A stretch of 5,651 nt of DNA from Clostridia bacterium (lineage in GTDB: Bacteria; Bacillota; Clostridia; Christensenellales; Aristaeellaceae). The position numbers and the translations under genes were made by a program. Below, piece by piece: positions 1-4,908 of the stretch (positions are counted from its first letter, which is position 1; each line of letters begins with the position of its first letter). The stretch spans positions 1-5,651 of the forward strand of contig JAFWBZ010000199.1 of NCBI GenBank assembly GCA_017537105.1. The letters are read 5' to 3'. The notes below the pieces were generated by a model. That model saw only the letters and a list, made by a program, of their open reading frames with translations. It did not search any database and was not told where the DNA came from.

Positions 1-1
1 C

Positions 2-1108
2 CACTGGAGCCACCTGGAGCTGCGGCGCTTCTTCGGCTACGAGGGCATCCTCAACAAGGACACCGCCGAGGAGGTCTGGGGCCTCGCCAACGAGAAGCTG
101 CGCAGCGAGGGCTACAGCGTGCGCGGGCTGATCGAGATGTCCAACGTCGAGACCATCTGCACCACCGACGATCCCGTGGACACCCTGGAGTGGCACGAGA
201 AGCTGGCCGCCGATCCCACGTTCAAGACCGCCGTGCTGCCCGCCTGGCGGCCGGACAAGGCGATGAACCTGGAAAAGCCCACGTATCTGGAGTATCTGAA
301 GCAGTTGGAAGCCGTCTCTGGCGTGAAGATCGACAGCTTTGCCGCGCTGAAGGAAGCGCTGCGCATCCGCATGGACTACTTCCATGCCCACAACTGCCGC
401 CTGAGCGACCACGCACTGAACTACGTGATGTACGCGCCCGCCCCCGAATCCGAGGTGGAGGCCGTCTTCCAAGCCCGCCTGAACGGCGAGCTCCCCGACC
501 CTGCCCGGGAGAACATCTTCAAGTTCGGCTTCATGACCTTCGTAGCCGTCGAGTATGTCAGGCGTGGCTGGGTGATGCAGCTGCACTACGGCTGCCGCCG
601 GGACAACAACGGTCCGATGTTCCGCAAGCTGGGCCCGGACACCGGCTTCGACTGCGTGGACAACTTCGCGCCGTCGGCGCAGACCGCGGCGTTCCTGGGG
701 CAGCTGGAGGAGCAAGGCGCGCTGCCCAGGACCATCCTCTACAGCCTGAACACCAACGACAACGCCGCCATCGACTCCATCCTGGGCTGCTTCCAGAAAG
801 ATGCCGCCGTGGGCTACATCCAACACGGCTCCGCCTGGTGGTTTGACGACCACTTCGACGGCATGGTGGATCAGATCAAGTCCCTGGCCGCGCGTGGCTA
901 TCTGGCAGGCTTCGTGGGCATGCTCACCGACAGCCGCAGCTTCCTGAGCTATCCTCGCCACGAGTACTTCCGCCGCATCCTCTGCCGCGTGATCGGCGAG
1001 TGGGTGGAAGAGGGCATGTTCCCGGATGACGCGGACACGCTGAAGGAAATCGTCCGCGGCATCAGCTACGACAATGCGAAGCGGTATTTCGGCTTCGCGG
1101 AAAAGTGA
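2..1108 (+). CDS. uxaC: Glucuronate (uronate) isomerase, 5'-truncated by the window edge
   Basis: UxaC isomerises D-glucuronate to D-fructuronate and D-galacturonate to D-tagaturonate, the cytosolic entry step of hexuronate catabolism; it belongs to the amidohydrolase superfamily. The reading frame is open from base 2, so the gene starts outside the window. 368 residues are visible of a family length near 470, and the N-terminal metal-binding His-x-His segment is not seen. Family landmarks recalled from E. coli UxaC: HWSHLEL at the left edge, TTDDPVDTLEWH (about 165-200), CRLSDH (about 395-412), MQLHYG followed by RDNN (about 575-610), LGPDTGFD (about 630-653), and the highly conserved C-terminal stretch GMLTDSRSFLSYPRHEYFRRIL (about 920-982). 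The GTG at 119 is internal, since conserved sequence continues upstream of it. eda follows 54 bases downstream on the same strand, which supports a uronate operon. Identification is very secure; whether glucuronate or galacturonate is the main substrate is not visible. Confidence 0.97.
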   Translation, partial: HWSHLELRRFFGYEGILNKDTAEEVWGLANEKLRSEGYSVRGLIEMSNVETICTTDDPVDTLEWHEKLAADPTFKTAVLPAWRPDKAMNLEKPTYLEYLKQLEAVSGVKIDSFAALKEALRIRMDYFHAHNCRLSDHALNYVMYAPAPESEVEAVFQARLNGELPDPARENIFKFGFMTFVAVEYVRRGWVMQLHYGCRRDNNGPMFRKLGPDTGFDCVDNFAPSAQTAAFLGQLEEQGALPRTILYSLNTNDNAAIDSILGCFQKDAAVGYIQHGSAWWFDDHFDGMVDQIKSLAARGYLAGFVGMLTDSRSFLSYPRHEYFRRILCRVIGEWVEEGMFPDDADTLKEIVRGISYDNAKRYFGFAEK

Positions 1109-1111
1109 CGC

Positions 1112-1131
1112 TCGATCGCCCCGGCGATTGA
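1112..1131 (+). other. Small intergenic hairpin between uxaC and eda
   Basis: An 8-bp stem (one G-U pair) closes a 4-base loop just after the uxaC stop. No T-run follows, so it is not a typical terminator. In a uxaC-eda transcript it could stabilise the upstream 3' end or tune relative expression. This is inference from pairing alone; a short GC-rich stem can arise by chance. Confidence 0.25.
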
Positions 1132-1146
1132 CCAACCCAACATTAC

Positions 1147-1153
1147 AAGGAGG
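1147..1153 (+). promoter_or_regulatory. Ribosome binding site of eda
   Basis: A perfect AAGGAGG lies 9 bases before the ATG at 1163. It fixes the eda start and is the strongest form of a Firmicutes-type Shine-Dalgarno. Confidence 0.9.
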
Positions 1154-1162
1154 ATTACTGCT

Positions 1163-1798
1163 ATGCTTACCGTTGAACAGGTTGCGGCGTGCGGCGTTGT
1201 GCCGGTCGTCGTGCTCGATGATGCCGAACAGGCCGTTCCCACCGCCAAGGCCCTGCTGGCCGGCGGCATCAATGCCATGGAGATCACCTTCCGCACCGCG
1301 GCCGCCAAGGCCTCCATCGCGAAGGTGGCCAAGGAAGTTCCTGAGATGATTGTGGGCGCGGGCACCGTGGTCAGCCTGGAGCAGCTTCACGACGCCGTCG
1401 AGGCGGGCGCGAAGTTCATCGTCTCCCCCGGCACCGACCCCGAGGTGATCGCCGAGGCCAACAAGCTGGGCGTCGCCATGACCCCCGGCGTGGTCACCCC
1501 CAGTGAGATCCTGATGGGCCTGAAGCTGGGCGTGAAGGTGTTCAAGTTCTTCCCGGCGGAGACCTACGGCGGCCTCAAGACCATCAAGGCGCTGTGCGGC
1601 CCCTTCCCGCAGATCAGGTTCCTGCCCACCGGCGGCATCAACCAGAATAACGCCGCCGAGTACTACAAGAACCCCAAGATCCTCGCCGTCGGCGGCAGCT
1701 GGATGGTGACCAAGGACATGGTCAACGCCGGCGACTTCGAGGGCATCACCGCGAAGTCCAAGGCCGCGACGGACCTGTTCAAGGAGATCCGCGGCTGA
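1163..1798 (+). CDS. eda: 2-dehydro-3-deoxy-phosphogluconate (KDPG)/4-hydroxy-2-oxoglutarate aldolase
   Basis: Class I aldolase that splits 2-keto-3-deoxy-6-phosphogluconate into pyruvate and glyceraldehyde 3-phosphate, the last step of the uronate (and Entner-Doudoroff) route; many members also act on 4-hydroxy-2-oxoglutarate. At 211 aa it is full length for this single-domain TIM-barrel family. Visible residues: the catalytic-base Glu40 in AMEITFRT, Arg44, GAGTV (65-69), SPGTD (88-92), the Schiff-base Lys128 inside FKFFPAE (127-133), the phosphate-binding TGGI (156-159) and GGSW (177-180). A perfect AAGGAGG sits 9 bases before the ATG. It lies 54 bases after uxaC, matching a shared uronate operon; the intermediate enzymes (fructuronate reductase, mannonate dehydratase, KDG kinase) are not in this window. 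A terminator hairpin follows 16 bases after the stop. No missing residues or composition anomaly seen. Confidence 0.97.
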   Translation: MLTVEQVAACGVVPVVVLDDAEQAVPTAKALLAGGINAMEITFRTAAAKASIAKVAKEVPEMIVGAGTVVSLEQLHDAVEAGAKFIVSPGTDPEVIAEANKLGVAMTPGVVTPSEILMGLKLGVKVFKFFPAETYGGLKTIKALCGPFPQIRFLPTGGINQNNAAEYYKNPKILAVGGSWMVTKDMVNAGDFEGITAKSKAATDLFKEIRG

Positions 1799-1814
1799 TC
1801 CGTTTCAGCGACAA

Positions 1815-1846
1815 AACGCCCCTGCTCGCACATGAGCAGGGGCGTT
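1815..1846. terminator. Intergenic terminator hairpin after eda, possibly bidirectional
   Basis: A perfect 13-bp inverted repeat (1815-1827 with 1834-1846) surrounds a 6-base loop, shortly after the eda stop. On the + strand only TTAAT follows the stem, a weak U-tract. On the - strand the stem is followed by TTTTGT (from ACAAAA at 1811-1816, partly inside the stem), slightly better for terminating transcripts from the right. The position between convergent genes fits a shared terminator. Confidence 0.8.
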
Positions 1847-1888
1847 AATCGTGATGTACATTTTCGAGCAGCCAATTCAACTCAACCT

Positions 1889-2143
1889 TCAAAACCTTTG
1901 CGAAGTACAGGAGTTCATGCTTGACGCCAATAGAGTTGCATTTTTCAAATATGTCACGGCCCAGTTTACCCTGTTATCCACAGTTCGCTGACATCCACTT
2001 GGCAACATTTCGGCAAGGTCATCATCGGACAGCCGCATAATGGAAACAGCTTCTTTTCGTATTTGTGCAACGGAAAGAACACTGGATTTGCTGAGAATTG
2101 ACAACACAACAGGAAAAAACTCAAAGAACTTTGGAACAGACAT
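1889..2143 (-). CDS. Orphan Mrr N-terminal (winged-helix) domain protein, probably a truncated Mrr restriction endonuclease
   Basis: 84 aa from the ATG at 2143. Residues 47-72 (LPSGxQRTxDNRVNWAxTYLKNAxLL) match the N-terminal domain of Mrr-type restriction endonucleases (Mrr_N family), a winged helix that binds DNA; the opening MSVPKFFEFF and the middle LSDDDLAEMLP also fit. Complete Mrr proteins are about 300 aa, with a PD-(D/E)xK nuclease domain after this module. Here the frame ends after a non-matching tail, SSMNSCTSQRF, and no nuclease domain follows before the eda terminator. A GTG at 2152 is in frame, but the ATG is preferred because AAAAGG (2154-2159) is 10 bases before it. The gene lies in low-GC DNA, 36 bases after a truncated phage-type gene. 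It is either decayed or a stand-alone DNA-binding protein; with no nuclease half, no restriction activity is expected. Family call secure, function unsure. Confidence 0.75.
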   Translation of the reverse strand: MSVPKFFEFFPVVLSILSKSSVLSVAQIRKEAVSIMRLSDDDLAEMLPSGCQRTVDNRVNWAVTYLKNATLLASSMNSCTSQRF

Positions 2144-2173
2144 TGTCAACACACCTTTTCTTTTGTTGAGTTT

Positions 2174-2182
2174 ATTGTATCA
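2174..2182 (-). promoter_or_regulatory. Possible extended -10 promoter for the Mrr_N gene
   Basis: On the - strand TGATACAAT reads as an extended -10 element (TGn plus TACAAT) in very AT-rich DNA. It lies about 30 bases before the ATG at 2143 and leaves room for the weak Shine-Dalgarno. No good -35 is visible at the right distance, which an extended -10 may not need. A second exact TATAAT occurs slightly upstream without a partner. The TGA of this element is also the stop codon of the truncated upstream ORF. Confidence 0.35.
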
Positions 2183-2653
2183 TATCAGTGTGTTAATTAT
2201 AAATATGGAAACAATCAGCGCGTCCATCTTTGCGTCTATCTCCAGGTAGGCCATGCTGTTGTCGCCGCTGGCCTTAGCTTCCGCCTCCATGGCCGCCGCC
2301 AGCTTCGTCTTCTTCGCGATCAGATCCGCATGCTTGGTTTTCAGATCTTCGATCCGCTGGCCCTGCTCCTCGTGGGCCTGCGTGGACTTCTTCAGCCGCT
2401 CGTTGGCCTCGGCGATCGCCTCGCCGTACTTCTCCACCATCTGGCGCTGGAGCCCCACGGCCTGCTTCAGGCCGGCGCTCTCCGCCTTCGCCTGGTTCAG
2501 CGTGCCGGAGAACCCCGCGGCCATCGCCGCGGAGGCCGCCAGGCCGCTGTCCAGCAGCTTCAGCTCGTTGGTGATCGCGCTGATCTGCTGCCTCGTGTCG
2601 CCGTGCTCAAATGCCAGCCGGACCACCAGGTCCTTCGCGGTATCTCCGGGCAT
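2180..2653 (-). CDS. Phage tail tape-measure-like protein, N-terminal fragment (3'-truncated)
   Basis: 157 aa from ATG at 2653. The order is a short beta-like start (KDLVVRLAFEHGD, 7-19), then a long Ala/Glu/Lys/Gln-rich coiled coil (about 21-146) with QLQ-type heptads such as LQRQMVEKYGEAIAEANERLKK. This is the usual look of the first part of tape-measure proteins of Firmicutes siphophages, which set tail length and are normally several hundred to over a thousand residues. The coiled coil stops at about 2217 where low-GC DNA begins, and the tail IVSIFIINTLI is junction sequence ending in TGA, so most of the protein is gone. An in-frame start at 2695 is rejected because it would put the ribosome site inside the coding region and overlap the terminator. 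The assignment rests on architecture, not on a diagnostic motif; another coiled-coil protein is possible. Confidence 0.6.
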   Translation of the reverse strand: MPGDTAKDLVVRLAFEHGDTRQQISAITNELKLLDSGLAASAAMAAGFSGTLNQAKAESAGLKQAVGLQRQMVEKYGEAIAEANERLKKSTQAHEEQGQRIEDLKTKHADLIAKKTKLAAAMEAEAKASGDNSMAYLEIDAKMDALIVSIFIINTLI

Positions 2654-2660
2654 AGTTTCA

Positions 2661-2669
2661 CTCCTCCCC
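2661..2669 (-). promoter_or_regulatory. Ribosome binding site of the tape-measure-like ORF
   Basis: GGGGAGGAG on the - strand lies 7 bases before the ATG at 2653 and decides that start over the longer in-frame alternative at 2695. It directly abuts the T-run of the terminator upstream. Confidence 0.75.
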
Positions 2670-2710
2670 AAAAAACAAAAATGTTGGCCGGTCATATTTG
2701 ACCAGCCAAC
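2670..2710 (-). terminator. Rho-independent terminator after the 70-aa membrane protein gene
   Basis: On the - strand a 12-bp stem (2699-2710 with 2683-2694, one G-U pair) with a 4-base loop is followed at once by ATTTTTGTTTTTT (to 2670). This is a textbook intrinsic terminator, starting about 20 bases after the stop of the 70-aa gene. It would block transcription into the tape-measure-like ORF, whose ribosome site begins right at the end of the T-run. Confidence 0.88.
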
Positions 2711-2729
2711 ACAATTCTTTGTATTCTAT

Positions 2730-2942
2730 CTATCTCGTCCACCTGTACAGTAGGTACCCCAGAATTCCACCGATCACCGCGAAGATGCTGTATAGAATCA
2801 CAAGAATCACATCCGCGGTATAGGACGTGCGCCTTCTCGAAGTCTGCGGCATTGGCGTTCTCGCCGACGGTTCCACGTGTGAACCAGCGCTCTTTCCGAT
2901 CTTGTAGGCCGCGTACAGCCCTGCTGCCTTCTTCCAGTTCAT
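2730..2942 (-). CDS. Small single-pass membrane protein, function unknown
   Basis: 70 aa, family not recognised. It has a basic/amphipathic N-terminus (MNWKKAAGLYAAYKIGKSAG), a polar Ser/Arg/Pro-rich linker with RRR at 36-38, and one strong membrane segment at about 45-66 (VILVILYSIFAVIGGILGYLLY), then a short basic end RWTR. By the positive-inside rule orientation is ambiguous, with positive charge on both sides. Start choice is firm: AAGGAGG lies 7 bases before the ATG. The ATG overlaps the TGA of a 22-codon ORF (ATGA), suggesting translational coupling, and an intrinsic terminator follows. GC content is intermediate (27 of 60 bases over 2701-2760). Size and setting beside a tail-gene fragment allow a phage accessory protein or a holin-like role, but holins usually have more or differently spaced membrane segments and no lysis gene is present. 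Confidence 0.7.
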   Translation of the reverse strand: MNWKKAAGLYAAYKIGKSAGSHVEPSARTPMPQTSRRRTSYTADVILVILYSIFAVIGGILGYLLYRWTR

Positions 2943-3007
2943 GCTGGCGCCTCCTTCTTTATGAGCGAAATCCCGCCGATGATCATGTCCATCAGAACAT
3001 CATTCAT
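2939..3007 (-). CDS. Possible 22-aa ORF or tail end of a truncated gene
   Basis: The frame reads MNDVLMDMIIGGISLIKKEA and two more residues, then TGA overlapping the ATG of the next gene (ATGA). It is hydrophobic in the middle and basic near the end. The frame is open further upstream, back to the mnmG stop codon 11 codons earlier, so this may be the C-terminus of a longer gene lost by recombination at the end of mnmG. The best upstream purine run (GAGG) is 13 bases away, which is poor. The tight overlap is the only support for it being translated. Confidence 0.35.
   Translation of the reverse strand: MNDVLMDMIIGGISLIKKEAPA
2950..2956 (-). promoter_or_regulatory. Ribosome binding site of the 70-aa membrane protein
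   Basis: Perfect AAGGAGG on the - strand, 7 bases before the ATG at 2942. It lies inside the end of the 22-codon ORF (codons for KKEAP), the usual arrangement for overlapping, coupled genes. Confidence 0.85.
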
Positions 3008-3040
3008 CCACGGCGACTTGCCTCGAATAGTTTGGAAGAT

Positions 3041-4867
3041 TTATCCGAATGATGGTTTGGTTTTTTCGTCCCTTCCCTCCCGCGCCTTGAGCCAGATCAT
3101 CAGCACGGTCACGTCGCCGGGGTTGATGCCGGGGATGCGGCTGGCCTGGCCGAGGGAGGCGGGGCGCCGGGCGTCCAGCTTCTGCCGGGCCTCGATGCGC
3201 AGGCCGGACAGGCTCAGGTAGTCGGCATCCGGGGGCAGGGGCGTGTCCTCCATTTTGAGAAAGCGCTGTCGGTCGGCGGTCTGGCGCTGGATATAGCCCT
3301 CGTATTTCGCGCCGATCTCCAGCTGCTCCCGGACCTCCGGGGGATAGTCGGGCAGCTCGGGGCGCTGGGCGCGCAGGTCCGCGTAGGTGGCGTCGGGGTG
3401 GCGCAGCCGGTCGGTCAGGTGCAGCCGGTCCAGCAGCGCGCGGCCCTCCTCCGTCAGGCGGCGCTTTTCGAGCATCCTCTGGTAGCGCGCCTCGTCCACC
3501 AGCCCGACCTGCCGCCCCAGCTCTGTCAGGCGCAGATCCGCGTTGTCCTGCCGGAGCAGCAGCCGGTATTCGGCCCGGGAGGTCATCATGCGGTAGGGCT
3601 CGTCCACGCCCTTGGTCACCAGGTCGTCCACCAGCACGCCGATGTAGGCGTCGGCGCGGTTCAGGAGCATCGGCGGTCGGCCCTGGCAGTACAGCGCGGC
3701 GTTGATGCCGGCGTAGAGTCCCTGGGCCGCGGCCTCCTCGTAGCCGGAGGTGCCGTTGATCTGCCCGGCACAGTAGAGGCCCTCGATGTGCTTTGCCCGG
3801 AAGGCGCGGTCGAGCTGCTGGGGATCGATGCAGTCGTACTCGATGGCGTAGGCCAGCCGCAGCAGCTTCGCGCGCTCCAGCCCGGGGATGGAGGCGTAGA
3901 TCTGCCGCTGCACGTCCTCCGGCATCGAGGTGGACATCCCCTGGGCGTACCACTCGTGGGTGTACAGCCCCTCGGGCTCCATGAAGATCGGGTGGCGGTC
4001 CTTGTCCCGGAAGCGCACCACCTTGTCCTCGATGGACGGGCAGTAGCGCGCTCCGGTGCCGTGGATGGCCCCGGAGTACATCGGCGCGCGGTGCAGGTTG
4101 TCCAGGATGATGCGGTGGGTCTCCGGCGTGGTGTAGGTCAGGTAGCACAGGGCCCGGTTCTTCAGCGCCGAGGGATCCGTCATGAAGCTGAAGGGCACGA
4201 TGGGCTCGTCGCCGTACTGGGGCTCCATCCTGGAAAAGTCGATGGTGCGGCCGTCCAGCCGGGCGGGGGTGCCCGTCTTGAAGCGGCGGATGGAGAAGCC
4301 CAGGTCGATGAGATTCTGCGTCAGCGCGTTGGCCGCCAGCAGCCCCTGGGGACCGCCGTTCCAGCTGCACTCGCCGATGATGATGCGGCTGTTCAGGTAG
4401 ACGCCGCAGCAGGCCACCGCCGCCCGGCAGGCGACGGTGGAGCCCGTGGTGGTCTCGATGCCCGCGACCCGGCCGTTTTCCACGAGGATCCGCTTCACCT
4501 CCGCCTGCCGCAGGTCGAGGCGCTCGCAGTCGTCGATGGCCCGGCGCATCCGGAGCTGGTAGGCCCGCTTGTCCGCCTGCGCCCGCAGCGAGTGCACCGC
4601 GGGGCCCTTGCGGGTGTTCAGCATTCGGGACTGGATGAACTCGTCGTCGATGGCGCGGCCCATCTCGCCGCCCAGGGCGTCCAGCTCGCGCACCAGGTGG
4701 CCCTTGGCCGTGCCGCCGATGGACGGGTTGCAGGGCATCATCGCCAGCGCGTCCAGGTTCAGCGTGGTCAGCAGCGTCTTCAGGCCCATTCGCGCGCAGG
4801 CCAGCGCGGCCTCGCAGCCCGCGTGTCCCGCGCCGATGACGGCGATGTCGTAGGTTTCGGTGGTCAT
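3041..4867 (-). CDS. mnmG: tRNA uridine-5-carboxymethylaminomethyl(34) synthesis enzyme MnmG
   Basis: MnmG (GidA), with GTPase MnmE, adds the carboxymethylaminomethyl group to U34 of certain tRNAs, using FAD and NADH in the cytosol. At 608 aa it is near family length (629 in E. coli). Seen: the FAD-binding GAGHAGCEAA (12-21), Cys46 in MMPCNPSIGG and Cys276 in YCPSIEDK, the two cysteines equivalent to E. coli Cys47 and Cys277, the second family signature AGQINGTSGYEEAAAQG (367-383), TSRAEYRLLLRQDNAD (429-444), and the C-terminal helical domain that contacts MnmE, ending SRIPGINPGDVTVLMIWL (576-593). The ATG at 4867 is chosen because GAGGTG lies 5 bases upstream and the protein then begins right before the Rossmann motif; the frame stays open far upstream through addB but that part is not homologous. 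One oddity: Ala273 stands where the first signature normally has Pro. The gene follows addB by 41 bases; the usual downstream neighbour rsmG is absent. Confidence 0.98.
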   Translation of the reverse strand: MTTETYDIAVIGAGHAGCEAALACARMGLKTLLTTLNLDALAMMPCNPSIGGTAKGHLVRELDALGGEMGRAIDDEFIQSRMLNTRKGPAVHSLRAQADKRAYQLRMRRAIDDCERLDLRQAEVKRILVENGRVAGIETTTGSTVACRAAVACCGVYLNSRIIIGECSWNGGPQGLLAANALTQNLIDLGFSIRRFKTGTPARLDGRTIDFSRMEPQYGDEPIVPFSFMTDPSALKNRALCYLTYTTPETHRIILDNLHRAPMYSGAIHGTGARYCPSIEDKVVRFRDKDRHPIFMEPEGLYTHEWYAQGMSTSMPEDVQRQIYASIPGLERAKLLRLAYAIEYDCIDPQQLDRAFRAKHIEGLYCAGQINGTSGYEEAAAQGLYAGINAALYCQGRPPMLLNRADAYIGVLVDDLVTKGVDEPYRMMTSRAEYRLLLRQDNADLRLTELGRQVGLVDEARYQRMLEKRRLTEEGRALLDRLHLTDRLRHPDATYADLRAQRPELPDYPPEVREQLEIGAKYEGYIQRQTADRQRFLKMEDTPLPPDADYLSLSGLRIEARQKLDARRPASLGQASRIPGINPGDVTVLMIWLKAREGRDEKTKPSFG

Positions 4868-4872
4868 GGTTG

Positions 4873-4878
4873 CACCTC
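4873..4878 (-). promoter_or_regulatory. Ribosome binding site fixing the mnmG start
   Basis: GAGGTG on the - strand, 5 bases before the ATG at 4867, in the 41-base gap after addB. It matters because the mnmG frame is open for more than 200 codons upstream, so frame length alone would give a wrong start. Confidence 0.7.
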
Positions 4879-4908
4879 GTTGACAGCTTATGGTTCCGTG
4901 GAGCGCGT

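Larger units (their letters stand above)
1850..2217. other. Low-GC island inserted between GC-rich blocks
   Basis: Base composition falls sharply here: 22 of 60 bases are G or C over 2101-2160 and 16 of 60 over 2161-2220, against 44 of 60 within mnmG (3481-3540). The right border is abrupt, at about 2217, where the tape-measure-like reading frame loses its coiled-coil character. The left border merges with the eda terminator. The island contains the Mrr_N orphan and its presumed promoter. No terminal inverted repeats or target duplications were found by eye. It is best read as horizontally acquired or recombined DNA. Confidence 0.7.

Noticed and set aside
119..121. GTG as the start of the uronate isomerase
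   Set aside because: Conserved UxaC sequence (HWSHLEL) continues in frame upstream to base 2, so this GTG is an internal Val codon.
1889..2653. A two-gene defence system formed by the coiled-coil protein and the Mrr_N protein
   Set aside because: Both look truncated, their composition differs sharply, and the junction looks like a recombination breakpoint and not a designed operon; no nuclease, ATPase or other effector domain is present.
2654..2695. Earlier in-frame start for the tape-measure-like ORF at 2695
   Set aside because: It would place the GGGGAGGAG ribosome site and the terminator T-run inside the coding sequence; the ATG at 2653 has ideal spacing.
2253..2753. + strand frames opposite the tape-measure-like and membrane-protein genes as real genes
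   Set aside because: They have no convincing ribosome site, biased composition, and mirror the opposite-strand coding regions.
1850..3040. Complete insertion sequence, CRISPR array or att repeat pair in the accessory interval
   Set aside because: No transposase or integrase frame, no regularly spaced repeats, and no matching terminal inverted or direct repeats were found by eye.
3000..4370. 456-codon - strand frame inside mnmG
   Set aside because: Out-of-frame shadow of mnmG with an Arg/Pro/Ala-rich composition and no recognisable domain.
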